Positions 8,823 to 18,433 are shown, numbered from the stretch's first letter. The stretch is 62,485 nucleotides of DNA from an uncultured Alloprevotella sp. (GCA_944322325.1 CALUOQ010000014.1:1-62485); one strand, 5' to 3'. A program made the numbers and translations. Notes: a model not told the origin generated them from the sequence alone.

Positions 8823-10130
8823 TTAGTTGGTGATGATGTCCTTGTTGACGTTCTTGCTACCGATAAGGGCATACCAGAGGATGTAGGCAGCGCACAAAAT
8901 CACGACGAAGTAGGACGTCAGGAAGCTGCCGGCCACGTCGGCCACCCAACCCTGGATGGGCACGAGGATACCGCCACCGCAAACCATCACCATGAACATA
9001 CCGGAACCGAACTCGGTGTACTTGCCCAAGCCCTCAACGGCCATGTTGAAGATGCCGCCCCACATCACGGACGTGCAGAGACCGCAAAGCACCAAGAAGA
9101 GGATGCCGACGGGCACCTGGGCTGACGTGAAGTCACCCGTCGAACCGTTGAAACCGAAGATGGTGACCTGTGTGGTGGTAGGAGCGAACATGCCGATAAG
9201 CAGGAACACGATGCACAACGTGGCCACCGTGGCAATCTGGGCACGGCTGGAGAACTTGGCGCCCAGCAGACCGCCGCACAGACGGCCGACAAGCATCAGC
9301 AACCAGTACACACCGGCAATCGTAGCGGCGATGCCGGCATCCATGCCGAAGCCTGGGGTCGCAGCGTCGGGGCTGGTGGAGAGGTATTGCAGGATGAACG
9401 TCGGAACGCCGACCTCCACGCCCATGTAAAGGAAGATGGCAAGGATACCCAGCTTGAAGTGGCGGAACGAGAAAGCGCTGTGCTCGTCCTTCACGGTCTT
9501 GGCTTCAGCCGTCTCAGCCTTGGAGGCCGGCTCAGGAATGTTGACAAAGAACAGAACGAGGAACGCAAGGGCGAAGATGGCCAGGGCGATGAACAAAGCC
9601 GGCGTGGCATCGGAAATCTGGGCACGCGTGGCGTCACCGATAAGGCCACCGACGAGAATCGTCACAAACGTAGCGGAGAACGAATTGAGCACACCGCCGA
9701 ACTGGATGAGCTGGTTGCCCTTGTTACCGCCACCACCGAGGGTGTTGAGCATGGGGTTGACCACCGTGTTGAGCATACACATGCAGAAACCGGCGATAAA
9801 GGCGCCGATGAGGTAAACCCAGAAACTGCGAATACTGTCCCAGCCGGACATGTACTGGAGGAAGACGCCCACAAAGCCGACGACGATGGCGAGAAGGGCG
9901 GTGTTCTTGTAACCGATTTTCTTCAGAAGCAATCCCGAAGGAATACCCATCACGGCATAAGCGATGAAGTTGGCCGCATTGCCTAACTGGGCTTCGAAGT
10001 TGGACGCTCCGAACTGATTTTTCACAATCACTGCCATCGGGTTACACAGGTTCGTCACGAAAGCGATCATGGCAAACAGCGCGAACATCATCGCGATGGG
10101 CAGAACAAAACTTTTCTTTTGCTGACTCAT
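8823..10130 (-). CDS. gluP: Glucose/galactose MFS transporter (FHS family)
   Basis: A 435-residue, 12-segment major facilitator protein of the fucose/glucose-galactose:H+ symporter family (FucP/GluP type), inner membrane. The N-terminal segment NLCNPMAVIVKNQF and later the NTVVNPMLNTLGGGGNKGNQLIQFGGVLNS stretch with its N-P and Q-x-GG features fit the family. It lies between galM and galK in a tight operon, so galactose (and possibly glucose) is the expected substrate. Fucose is less likely, since no fucose catabolic gene is present. Confidence 0.9.
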   Translation of the reverse strand: MSQQKKSFVLPIAMMFALFAMIAFVTNLCNPMAVIVKNQFGASNFEAQLGNAANFIAYAVMGIPSGLLLKKIGYKNTALLAIVVGFVGVFLQYMSGWDSIRSFWVYLIGAFIAGFCMCMLNTVVNPMLNTLGGGGNKGNQLIQFGGVLNSFSATFVTILVGGLIGDATRAQISDATPALFIALAIFALAFLVLFFVNIPEPASKAETAEAKTVKDEHSAFSFRHFKLGILAIFLYMGVEVGVPTFILQYLSTSPDAATPGFGMDAGIAATIAGVYWLLMLVGRLCGGLLGAKFSSRAQIATVATLCIVFLLIGMFAPTTTQVTIFGFNGSTGDFTSAQVPVGILFLVLCGLCTSVMWGGIFNMAVEGLGKYTEFGSGMFMVMVCGGGILVPIQGWVADVAGSFLTSYFVVILCAAYILWYALIGSKNVNKDIITN

Positions 10131-10174
10131 GGTCTTAGATGTTAAACTTTTTATTGGATTAATGATTATTTGAG

Positions 10175-11260
10175 TTACGCGTCTACGCCAAATTTATAAA
10201 CGGTCTTTTGGCTGTACACCTCGCCCGGCTGCAAAACGACGCTGGGGAAGTAAGGATGGTTGGGGCTGTCGGGGAAATGTTGTGCCTCGAAGCAAAGGGC
10301 GCTGCGGCGGGGGAATGTGGCGCCGTGCTGTCCCTTGTAGCCGTCGGCCCAGTTGTCCGAATAGAACTGGATGCCCGGCTCGGTCGTATAGACTTCCATG
10401 GTACGTCCGCTGACGGGCTCCTTGATGCGGGCGGCAAAGGTAAACTCGCCCGGCTCGTGCTTGTTCAGAACGAAGCAGTGGTCGTAACCGGCGCCGTTCT
10501 TGATTTGCTGGTCGTCGGCGTCGATGTGCTCGCCCACGGCCTTGGGCGTGGTGAAGTCAAAGGGCGTGCCCTTCACGCTGAGTATCTCGCCCGTGGGGAT
10601 GGAGGTTTCGTCGATGGGGATGTAGTAATTCGCGTTGATTTCGCAGATGACGTTTTCGATCGTAGGGGTGGGATTGGCTATACCGGCAAGGGAGAAGAAT
10701 CCGTGGCTGGTCATGTTGACAACGGTCTTCTTGTTCGTCTTTCCCTTGTAGTCGATGACCAGCTCGTTGTCGTCGGTAAACGAATAGCGGACCACCATGG
10801 TCAGTTCGCCGGGGAATCCTTCTTCGTAATAGGCCGACACGTAGCGGAGCACCAAGGTCTGCGCGTCGATCTGCTCGGCGTCCCAGACGCGGGCGTGGAA
10901 GCCCGTCGGTCCGCCGTGCAGGTGGTTGGGACCGTTGTTTACGCTGAGGTGGTACTCCTTGCCGTTCATGACAAAGCGCCCTTTACAGATGCGGTTCCCG
11001 TAGCGACCGACGAGGGTGCTCAGGAACGGCTCGGGCGAATTGATGCAGTCCTCGATGTTGTCGTGACCTTGAATGACGTTGGCGACATTGCCGTCGCGGT
11101 CGGGAACCATGATGGCGACGATGGCTCCGCCGTAGTTGGTGATAGCTACTTCTAAACCTTCACTATTCCGCAGGATATACAGGTCAGTTTTCTTCCCGTT
11201 TATGTCTTTCTGGAAGTCTTCCCTTTTTAATCCGCACAGGGTTGTTGCTTCAGTTTCCAT
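10175..11260 (-). CDS. galM: Aldose 1-epimerase (galactose mutarotase)
   Basis: A 361-residue mutarotase that interconverts alpha- and beta-galactose so that GalK receives the alpha form. Catalytic His lies in the NHLHGG and YDHCF segments and the catalytic Glu in ALCFEAQHFPDSPNH. The usual NHxYFNL segment reads SHGFFSL, a change of the first Asn. ATG at 11258-11260 starts METEATTL; the longer frame would run into the promoter. No signal peptide, so it is cytoplasmic. First gene of the galactose operon, 44 bp before the transporter. Confidence 0.93.
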   Translation of the reverse strand: METEATTLCGLKREDFQKDINGKKTDLYILRNSEGLEVAITNYGGAIVAIMVPDRDGNVANVIQGHDNIEDCINSPEPFLSTLVGRYGNRICKGRFVMNGKEYHLSVNNGPNHLHGGPTGFHARVWDAEQIDAQTLVLRYVSAYYEEGFPGELTMVVRYSFTDDNELVIDYKGKTNKKTVVNMTSHGFFSLAGIANPTPTIENVICEINANYYIPIDETSIPTGEILSVKGTPFDFTTPKAVGEHIDADDQQIKNGAGYDHCFVLNKHEPGEFTFAARIKEPVSGRTMEVYTTEPGIQFYSDNWADGYKGQHGATFPRRSALCFEAQHFPDSPNHPYFPSVVLQPGEVYSQKTVYKFGVDA

Positions 11261-11289
11261 GACGTATTGATATTTGGACTTAGTTCTTG

Positions 11290-11320
11290 CAAATTTGGAC
11301 AAAAGATTTGAATATGCAAA
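11290..11320 (-). promoter_or_regulatory. Promoter of the galactose operon
   Basis: On the minus strand TTTG (11320-11317) and CAAATTTG (11297-11290) are 19 bp apart. The -7 box has C for the first T. The leader would be about 25 nt. Confidence 0.45.
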
Positions 11321-11394
11321 GCGAGGCGGGACAAAAATGTGTCGGCTGCTGTCTTTTTCGTAAAAGCACAACGTTTCTCTCGCAAAATGCGGGC

Positions 11395-11438
11395 AAAAAA
11401 ATCCGCTGTACGGAGGTTTTCGCCCCTCATACAGCGGA
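11395..11438 (-). terminator. Terminator of the sulfatase gene
   Basis: TCCGCTGTA and TACAGCGGA arms around a loop, followed by seven T on the minus strand. A textbook intrinsic terminator, 19 bp after the sulfatase stop. Confidence 0.9.
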
Positions 11439-11457
11439 AGACTTCGCCCTTTCGGAC

Positions 11458-14373
11458 TTATTGCATAATCGAGACTTTGTAAGTCAGGTCGCCGAGCTTG
11501 ACGATATATATGCCGCGCTCGGCGCTTTTCAGGTCGGCGATGCGTTCGCCGCGCAGGTTATAGATGAGCGCTTTCTGGCCCAAGGCGATAAGCTCGGCTT
11601 TCGAGAGCACGGGCACGACTTCGTCCTGCACCTGCCCGATGCCGACTTCGCCGCCTTCGACCTGGACCGGCGTAAAGGTGTACAGACTGCCGGCGTCGTT
11701 GACGGAGTTTCCGTTGTACCCGTTGACCACCCACAGCATGTTGGCCGCCGCGCCGTTGCCCGACCCGCGGTCGTTGAGCAGCGTGCCGGCCGCCCGCAGG
11801 CCGTAGTAACCGGTCGTGGCCGATTTCACCAGCTGGAACAGAGCGGGTGTGCCCTCGCTGTCGTACTGCACGTAGTTATGGGTGCTGGCGTTGGGCTGAT
11901 CGAGGATGTTGCCGCCGTTCCAGCTGTCGACCGTCGTACCCGGCGCCCAGGTGAGGGGCTGGCCGTCGTATGTGTAGATGTAAAAATTCTGGTTGCTGCG
12001 GCCCGGCATGAAGTAGTAGAGCTGCTTCTGCGCCTCGTCGCCCTCCCACTTCTCGTTTGTGCACTGTATGGCAGGAAAACCATAGTGTTCACCTTGCGTC
12101 CAAAGGAAAGAACGGCTGTCACCGATGGTGTAATAGTATTTTTCGGTATCCGTGCTGTAGCGGAAGATGCCGTTGTGCGGCGTGGCGACGTTGCCGACAG
12201 CCACATTGCCGTTGGGGTCATAGAGCTCGAAGGAGTACTGACTGCCGTAATTGGCTTTCAGGTTGTCGAGCGTACCGTCGATGCCGCCGATGACCCACTT
12301 CATGTTGGCCTGGCCGCCATGGTCGCTTCCCAGGTCGTTGAGCAGTTCGTCACCAACGGCAATGGCAAAAAAATCCTCATCCGTTCCCTGAAGCAGGACG
12401 AACTCCCCCGCTTCAGAAGTGCCGTATTGCAGGTACTTGTCCGTGACGGTCGTCTCTTGCTCGTCGGGATTGCCGTCGCCCCATGAAGCCGCAGTCTTTC
12501 CCTCCACGTAATTTACATTTTGGTCGTCGTACGTCATGATGCGGAAGTGCTGGTCGTCGCTTCCGGGCAGGAAGTAAAACAGCTGGTTCTGCTGCCGCTC
12601 GCCCGTGGCGTAGCGCGTCACGGTCATCTGGACGGCGGGGTAACCGTAGTGCTCGCCGACCATCCAGTAGCCGGTACGCTGTGCGGACTCATTCTCGGCC
12701 TGACGGTTCGACACGCGGTAGTAGTACTTCTGTGCGTCGGTGCTCAGTTGAAACGGGGCATTACTGACAACATTGATGGTGTCGCCCGCACCGGCAGGAC
12801 GACCGAGGTCGGCCGGCCAGGGCACGGGCTCGCCCGTAGCCTTGTAGGTAGGCATCTGGGCGTTGCAGTCCTTGAGCGTCGCGGTCAGCTCCTCCGACAG
12901 TTCCTGCACCAGGTCGGGCATTTCGAGCGCGAGGTCGTGCTCCTCGCCCACGTCCTCGCGGATGTTGAACAGGCGGCGCTGCTGCGTCTCGTGCGTATAT
13001 ATTAAATGGTAGTCGCCTTTCAGGATGGACGAGTAGGCACCGTAGCCTTCCTCCTTGTCCTGCGACTCTCCCCAAAGGTTGGGGAAGTGCCATACGATGG
13101 GGCGGTCGCGGTTGATGGTGGGGTCCTTGAGCACGTCGACAAAGCTGCGGCCGTCGACCACCTGGTGGGTCTCGTAGTCCTTCACGCCGGCCATCTCCAG
13201 GATAGTGGGGAAGAAGTCCTCAATCATCACGCGGCTCGTATTGACCGTACCGCCTTCCGTCACGCCCGGCCAGTAGACCATCATCGGCTCGTGCACGCCG
13301 CCCATGAAGGCCGAACCTTTTCCGGCGCGCTGCGGATAGTTCTGGTCGCGGTTGTTGCGGCCCTGACGCACGTTGGTGAGGCCCTGTCCGCCATTGTCGG
13401 ACATGAAGAGCACGATGGTGTTCTGCGCCACGTCCTCGCCGGCTTCCTCCAGGAAGTCGAGCAGGTCGCCCAGGCTCTTGTCCATGCCCGTCACGAGCGT
13501 GGCCCGGTTGACTTCACTTTGGTTAAGCACGGCTTTCAGCTGCTCGTCGTACACGCCCTGATAGAGGCTGGCGAAACGGTCGTCCTTGTCGTAGGGCACA
13601 TGGATGGCGTAGTGCGACATATAGAGGTAGAACGGCTTGCCCTCGGCGATGGGTTTCTTCATCGCCTCGATGGCTTCGAGGGTAAGCGCCTCGGAGAGGA
13701 AAGTGTCCGTGCCCCAATACTTCTCCAGCCCGACGACGGCCTGCGCCGTACCCTCGCCGTAGTGCTTCGAGGCCAAGAAGCTACCCGGCGCACCGTTGCA
13801 TCCGCCGGCAATGTTGACGTCGTAGCCCATGGTCAGCGGGTCCTCGCTGGCCGTGGTGCGCGCCCCGTAATGGGCCTTGCCGCAATGGATGGTGTAGTAT
13901 CCGTTCTCGCGCAGAATCTGGGGGAGCGGCGTCACCAGCGTGGCGTTCTTCGTGTTGTGGGCCGAGCGGACGGTGTCGGGCTGGATGCCGTTGAAGCTCC
14001 ATGAGGGCAACTGGAGCACCGAGCTTGCGGCGTCCGTCTGCGTGTCGTACTCCAGCGTCCAGTTCGTCACGCGGTGGCGCGCGGCGTTCATACCCGACAT
14101 CAGGCTGGCCCGCGAGGGCGACGAGATGGCGCAGGCGTAGGCCTCCGTAAACTTGACGCCCATCTGCGCCAGGCGCGTCATATTGGGTGTGTGATACCGG
14201 CGGTTCAGGTTTGTCGAGTCCTTATAGAAGGGGACTTCAGTATCCTGCCACCCCATGTCGTCGACCAGGAACATGATGATGTTCGGCTGACGTTCCTGTG
14301 CCGACAGTCCCATGGCCATCGCCAGGGCGCCGCCGCACAGGATTCCTTTTCTTGCTTGTGTAAACTTTTCCAT
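11458..14373 (-). CDS. Secreted sulfatase with duplicated accessory module and T9SS tail
   Basis: A 971-residue protein with signal peptide (cleavage near LSA-QE, residue 25). The arylsulfatase domain (about 28-520) has metal-binding D38-D39 in LVDDMGW and the formylglycine motif S84-S-P-S-R, the Ser type that needs an anaerobic maturase (anSME). Also visible are HCGKAHYG, SHYAIHVPY and MSDNGG. Two copies of a module of about 150-190 residues follow (near 545-700 and 742-898), each with YYY, GEHYG(Y/F)PA and LLNDxGS landmarks. The last 35 residues (RGIYIVKLGDLTYKVSI) look like a type A T9SS sorting tail, so it is exported and probably surface-attached. Ordinary family members are about 500 residues. 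Target is presumably a sulfated glycan. Confidence 0.9.
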   Translation of the reverse strand: MEKFTQARKGILCGGALAMAMGLSAQERQPNIIMFLVDDMGWQDTEVPFYKDSTNLNRRYHTPNMTRLAQMGVKFTEAYACAISSPSRASLMSGMNAARHRVTNWTLEYDTQTDAASSVLQLPSWSFNGIQPDTVRSAHNTKNATLVTPLPQILRENGYYTIHCGKAHYGARTTASEDPLTMGYDVNIAGGCNGAPGSFLASKHYGEGTAQAVVGLEKYWGTDTFLSEALTLEAIEAMKKPIAEGKPFYLYMSHYAIHVPYDKDDRFASLYQGVYDEQLKAVLNQSEVNRATLVTGMDKSLGDLLDFLEEAGEDVAQNTIVLFMSDNGGQGLTNVRQGRNNRDQNYPQRAGKGSAFMGGVHEPMMVYWPGVTEGGTVNTSRVMIEDFFPTILEMAGVKDYETHQVVDGRSFVDVLKDPTINRDRPIVWHFPNLWGESQDKEEGYGAYSSILKGDYHLIYTHETQQRRLFNIREDVGEEHDLALEMPDLVQELSEELTATLKDCNAQMPTYKATGEPVPWPADLGRPAGAGDTINVVSNAPFQLSTDAQKYYYRVSNRQAENESAQRTGYWMVGEHYGYPAVQMTVTRYATGERQQNQLFYFLPGSDDQHFRIMTYDDQNVNYVEGKTAASWGDGNPDEQETTVTDKYLQYGTSEAGEFVLLQGTDEDFFAIAVGDELLNDLGSDHGGQANMKWVIGGIDGTLDNLKANYGSQYSFELYDPNGNVAVGNVATPHNGIFRYSTDTEKYYYTIGDSRSFLWTQGEHYGFPAIQCTNEKWEGDEAQKQLYYFMPGRSNQNFYIYTYDGQPLTWAPGTTVDSWNGGNILDQPNASTHNYVQYDSEGTPALFQLVKSATTGYYGLRAAGTLLNDRGSGNGAAANMLWVVNGYNGNSVNDAGSLYTFTPVQVEGGEVGIGQVQDEVVPVLSKAELIALGQKALIYNLRGERIADLKSAERGIYIVKLGDLTYKVSIMQ

Positions 14374-14443
14374 CGCAATGAAACTTGTAGTAATTCGTAT
14401 AAATCTATCCGTGGAAATATGCGCTCATATTTCCTTTCCGTGA

Positions 14444-14451
14444 CAAATGTA
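14444..14451 (-). promoter_or_regulatory. -7 box of the sulfatase promoter
   Basis: TACATTTG on the minus strand, 70 bp before the sulfatase ATG. No clear -33 element. Confidence 0.5.
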
Positions 14452-14494
14452 GGAATTATTTTCCGCTCCCGCCTCGCTTCCCGACATATTTCGC

Positions 14495-14502
14495 TACATT
14501 TG
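14495..14502 (+). promoter_or_regulatory. -7 box of the fbp promoter
   Basis: TACATTTG on the plus strand, 31 bp before the fbp ATG and back-to-back with the sulfatase promoter. Confidence 0.55.
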
Positions 14503-14533
14503 CTGGAAAATATAGCTAAGCTGTTCGCATTTT

Positions 14534-16525
14534 ATGAACTCCAAGAATATCTCAACCGCCGACGTCATGGCAGATATGCGCTATCTGCGGCTCCTGGCGC
14601 GCAATTTTCCCACGATCTCCAGCGTGACGACCGAAATCATCAACCTCGAGGCCATTCTCCACCTGCCTAAACCCACGGAACACTTCATGGCCGACCTACA
14701 CGGCGAGAACGAGGCTTTCCAGCACGTGCTCCGCAACGCCTCGGGAAACATCAAGCGCAAGGTCGGCGAGCTCTTCGGCAACACCCTGCGCGAACAGGAG
14801 AAGAAGGACCTCTGCACCTTGATTTATTATCCCGAACAGAAGCTCGAGCTCGTCAAGGCCGCCGACCGGCACCTGGCCGACTACTACCAGACCACGCTCA
14901 ACCAGCTCGTCACCGTCTGCCGCAACGTCTCGTCGAAGTACACCCGCTCGAAGGTGCGCAAGAGTCTGCCCGAGGAGTTCGCCTACATCATCGAGGAGCT
15001 CCTCCACGAGTCGTTCGAGGACCACAACAAGCAGGCCTACTTCAACGTGATTATCGACACCATCATCTCCACCGGCCGCGCGGACGACTTCATCGTGGCC
15101 CTCTGCCGCCTCATCCAGCGCCTGGCCGTCGACCGCCTTCACATCCTGGGCGACATTTTCGACCGCGGCCCCGGCGCGCACCTCATCATGGACACGCTTT
15201 GCCGCTACCACAACCTGGACATCCAGTGGGGCAACCACGACGTGCTCTGGATGGGCGCCGCCGCCGGCAACCCCTGCTGTGTGGCCGGCCTGCTGCGCCT
15301 CTCGCTGCGCTATGCCAACACCCAGACGCTCGAGGAGGGCTACGGCATCAACATGGTGCCCCTGGCCACCTTTGCCATGGAGACCTATGCCGACGACGAC
15401 TGCCAGGCTTTCCGCCCCAAGGTCGACCCCTCAGCCTCCCTCGCCGAAAAGACGCTGCGCCTCATCGCCCAGATGCACAAGGCCATCACCATCATCCAGT
15501 TCAAGCTCGAAGGCCAGCTCTACGAACGCCACCCGGAATGGGACATGGCCGACCGCCGGCTCCTCCACCTGGTTGACCTTGAGCGGGGCGTCATCACGCT
15601 CGACGGCCACGACTACGAACTGCTCGACCGCCGCTTCCCCACCCTCGACCCCGCCGACCCCTACGCGCTGAGCGCCGACGAGGCCGAGCTGATGGACCGC
15701 CTGGTCCGCTCCTTCCGCCTGAGCGACCGCCTGGCGCGCCACGTGGGCTGCCTGCTCGCCCGCGGCTCGATGTACAACATCTGCAACGCCAACCTGCTGT
15801 TCCACGCTTCGGTCCCCCTCGACGCCGACGGCCGCTTCCGCGAGGTCCGCTCACTCCCCGGCGGTCCGGCGGCGGGCAAGGAGTTGCTCGAGCGCGTCGA
15901 GGAGCTCGTCCGCACCTCCTTCGACCCCGCCGCGCCGGCCGCCGAGCACAGCGCCGCCGTCGACTACTTCTGGTACCTGTGGTGCGGGCCCGACTCGCCG
16001 CTCTTCGACAAGTCGCGCATGGCCACGTTCGAGCGCTATTTCCTGGCCGACCCCGCCACTCATGCCGAGACCAAGGGCTGGTACTACAAGCTGCGCGACG
16101 ACGCGGCCGTGTGCGACTACATCCTCGACGCCTTCGGCGTCCACGGCCCTCACCGGCATATCATCAACGGCCACGTCCCCGTCCGTGTGGGCAAGGGCGA
16201 GAACCCCATCAAGGCCGGCGGCCGCCTGATGGTCATCGACGGCGGCTTTGCCAAGGCCTACCACGACACGACGGGCATCGCCGGCTACACCCTCGTCTAC
16301 CACAGCCGCGGTTTCCAGCTCGTACAGCACGAACCCTTCACCTCCACCGCCGAAGCCATCCGCGAGGGCACCGACATCAAGAGCACCACGCAAATCGTCG
16401 AAATGACCGGCAAGCGGGCCATGGTGGCCGACACCGACATCGGCCGCGAGCTGCGCGAGCAAATCACGGACCTGCGCAGCCTGCTCGTGGCCTACCGCCG
16501 CGGCCTCATCAAGGAGTCACGCTGA
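14534..16525 (+). CDS. fbp: Fructose-1,6-bisphosphatase class III
   Basis: A 663-residue class III FBPase (Firmicutes/Bacteroidetes type), cytoplasmic, converting fructose-1,6-bisphosphate to fructose-6-phosphate in gluconeogenesis. The calcineurin-like metal site is visible: ADLHGE near residue 53, LGDIFDRGPG near 205 and WGNHDVLWMG near 230. The GHVPVRVGKGE and DGGFAKAYHDTTGIAGYTL motifs near the C-terminus are typical. Length matches the class (about 640-670). It has its own promoter and is divergent from the sulfatase. Confidence 0.95.
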   Translation: MNSKNISTADVMADMRYLRLLARNFPTISSVTTEIINLEAILHLPKPTEHFMADLHGENEAFQHVLRNASGNIKRKVGELFGNTLREQEKKDLCTLIYYPEQKLELVKAADRHLADYYQTTLNQLVTVCRNVSSKYTRSKVRKSLPEEFAYIIEELLHESFEDHNKQAYFNVIIDTIISTGRADDFIVALCRLIQRLAVDRLHILGDIFDRGPGAHLIMDTLCRYHNLDIQWGNHDVLWMGAAAGNPCCVAGLLRLSLRYANTQTLEEGYGINMVPLATFAMETYADDDCQAFRPKVDPSASLAEKTLRLIAQMHKAITIIQFKLEGQLYERHPEWDMADRRLLHLVDLERGVITLDGHDYELLDRRFPTLDPADPYALSADEAELMDRLVRSFRLSDRLARHVGCLLARGSMYNICNANLLFHASVPLDADGRFREVRSLPGGPAAGKELLERVEELVRTSFDPAAPAAEHSAAVDYFWYLWCGPDSPLFDKSRMATFERYFLADPATHAETKGWYYKLRDDAAVCDYILDAFGVHGPHRHIINGHVPVRVGKGENPIKAGGRLMVIDGGFAKAYHDTTGIAGYTLVYHSRGFQLVQHEPFTSTAEAIREGTDIKSTTQIVEMTGKRAMVADTDIGRELREQITDLRSLLVAYRRGLIKESR

Positions 16526-16545
16526 CGCATCCCTCGCCCATAGAT

Positions 16546-16576
16546 TTTGCCGTTAGCGGCTTTATGCTTAAATTTG
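16546..16576 (+). promoter_or_regulatory. Promoter of the peptide transporter gene
   Basis: TTTG at 16546-16549 and TAAATTTG at 16569-16576 with exactly 19 bp between, a near-ideal Bacteroidales promoter. A second -7-like box, TATCTTTG, lies at 16605-16612. The leader contains a small ACCGCC/GGCGGT hairpin (16582-16605). Confidence 0.75.
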
Positions 16577-16667
16577 CCGCCACCGCCATTCGTCCGTTTG
16601 GCGGTATCTTTGGTACGTTTAACCTCAATTTCAATTCATACAAACTAATCAAAAAACAAAACTAACT

Positions 16668-18155
16668 ATGTTTGAAGGACAACCTAAGGGGCTTTTCGCC
16701 CTGGCGCTCTCCAACACGGGCGAGCGCTTCGGTTACTACACGATGCTGGCCGTCTTCACCCTGTTCCTGATGGAAAACTTCGGGTGGTCGCAAGCCGTGG
16801 CCGGCACGTGGTACGCCGTATTCCTGGCGTTGGTGTATTTCCTGCCGCTGGTCGGCGGCTTCGTGGCTGACAAGATCGGTTTCGGCCGCTGCGTGACGAC
16901 AGGCATCATCGTCATGTTCCTCGGCTATCTGCTGCTCTCCATCCCCGCCGGCAACGGTCCCCTCGCCGTGGGCATCATGGCCGTGGCCCTGCTGATGGTC
17001 TGCGTCGGCACCAGTCTGTTCAAGGGCAACCTGCAAGTGATGGTAGGAAACCTCTACGACGCACCCGAGCTACAGAACAAGCGCGATTCCGCTTTCTCCA
17101 TCTTCTACATGGCTATCAACATCGGTGCCCTCTTCGCCCCGACGGCCGCCGTGGAAATCATGCGCTACGTCGAGTCGGAGTGGGGCGTAAGCCATGCCGA
17201 CGCCTACCACTACGCCTTCGGTGTGGCCTGCCTCTCACTCGTGCTTTCCATCATCATCTACTACGCTTTCCACAACACGTTCAAGCACGCCGACTACAAC
17301 TCGAAGACGCCCGAGGCTGCCGCCGCCCACCACGAGCCGGAACTGACGCCGAGCGAAACGAAAGACCGCGTCGTGGCCCTCTGCCTCGTCTTTGCCGTGG
17401 TCATCTTCTTCTGGATGGCCTTCCACCAGAACGGCTCGACGCTGACGTTCTTCGCCAAGGAATACACCGCTACCGAAGCCACCGGCCTGACGAGTATGCT
17501 GTTCAGCGTGTGGAACCTCGTCGCCGTCATCTTCATCGTGTACGCCCTCTTCTCCCTCTTCCAGTCGAAGACGGGCAAGGGCAAAGCCATCTCCACCGTC
17601 GTCATACTCGCCGCCCTGGCCTTCCTGGGCTACAATTACTCCAGCCTGCCTGCCTCGACGCCGCTCGACGCCCCCATCTTCCAGCAGTTCAACCCGAGCT
17701 TCGTCGTGATGCTGACGCCGGTATCGATGGCCATCTTCGCCGCCCTCGCCCGGAAGGGCAAGGAGCCCTCGGCCCCGCGCAAAATCGGTCTCGGCATGTT
17801 GGTGGCCGCCTGCGGTTTCGTCATCATGATGCTCTGCTCGATGGGCATCGGCGCGGGCGACCGCGTATCGCCCAACTGGCTGGTTTCGACCTACCTCGTC
17901 CTGACGTTCGCCGAACTGCTGCTCTCGCCGATGGGCATCTCGTTCGTCTCGAAAGTAGCCCCGCCGAAGATGAAGGGCACCATGATGGGAGGCTGGTTCG
18001 TGGCCACGGCCGTCGGCAACCTGCTCGTATCCATCCCCTCGCTGCTCTGGGGCAACGTGCCTCTGGTCGTCGTGTGGGGTGTACTCGTCGTGCTCTGCCT
18101 GCTCTCGGCCCTCTTCATCTTCTCTATCATGAAGCGCCTGGAGAAGGTCTGCTAA
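16668..18155 (+). CDS. POT-family proton-coupled oligopeptide transporter
   Basis: A 495-residue inner-membrane transporter with about 12-14 segments, taking up di- and tripeptides with protons. The PTR2 signature FYMAINIGAL (near 145) and the N-terminal GERFGYYTM motif are clear. In the canonical E-x-x-E-R motif of helix 1 the first Glu is Asn (N16-T-G-E19-R20). A similar variant occurs in other Bacteroidetes members as I recall, so it is probably a subfamily trait. Downstream lies a strong terminator, so it is a single-gene unit. It may take up products of the secreted peptidase encoded at 57 kb. Confidence 0.9.
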   Translation: MFEGQPKGLFALALSNTGERFGYYTMLAVFTLFLMENFGWSQAVAGTWYAVFLALVYFLPLVGGFVADKIGFGRCVTTGIIVMFLGYLLLSIPAGNGPLAVGIMAVALLMVCVGTSLFKGNLQVMVGNLYDAPELQNKRDSAFSIFYMAINIGALFAPTAAVEIMRYVESEWGVSHADAYHYAFGVACLSLVLSIIIYYAFHNTFKHADYNSKTPEAAAAHHEPELTPSETKDRVVALCLVFAVVIFFWMAFHQNGSTLTFFAKEYTATEATGLTSMLFSVWNLVAVIFIVYALFSLFQSKTGKGKAISTVVILAALAFLGYNYSSLPASTPLDAPIFQQFNPSFVVMLTPVSMAIFAALARKGKEPSAPRKIGLGMLVAACGFVIMMLCSMGIGAGDRVSPNWLVSTYLVLTFAELLLSPMGISFVSKVAPPKMKGTMMGGWFVATAVGNLLVSIPSLLWGNVPLVVVWGVLVVLCLLSALFIFSIMKRLEKVC

Positions 18156-18209
18156 GCCATTCCGCCTCGCGTCAGTCCGCCCCGCGCGGCTGACGCCAAC
18201 TTATATACA

Positions 18210-18256
18210 CGGGGAGGGGCGACTGGATGTACAGTCGCCCCTCCCCGTAGTTTTAT
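18210..18256 (+). terminator. Terminator of the peptide transporter gene
   Basis: Perfect 16-bp stem: 18210-18225 pairs with 18232-18247 around a 6-nt loop, then TAGTTTTATC. Confidence 0.9.
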
Positions 18257-18301
18257 CCCCCTCGCCCACGCTCCCGCCCGCCGTCGGCGTCCACCCAGCG
18301 C

Positions 18302-18374
18302 AGCGTCCGTAAAAACGAACGTAGTCCCAGAAAATCCTAAGGCAGTCCCCGTTTTTTCTAAGGCAGTCCCCGTA
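18302..18374. repeat. Degenerate intergenic repeat with AAGGCAGTCCCCGT motif
   Basis: AAGGCAGTCCCCGT occurs at 18339-18352 and again at 18360-18373. Neighbouring GTAAAAACGAACGTAGTCCC resembles parts of the palindromic repeats at 5564 and 33523. The rest of the gap between the transporter terminator and the AbiE pair has no gene. Confidence 0.5.
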
Positions 18375-18433
18375 ATCGCCACCGGGCCGCAAGCGGCTAT
18401 TCCCGTTTTGTACAAGGGAATACGCCCCAGGCC

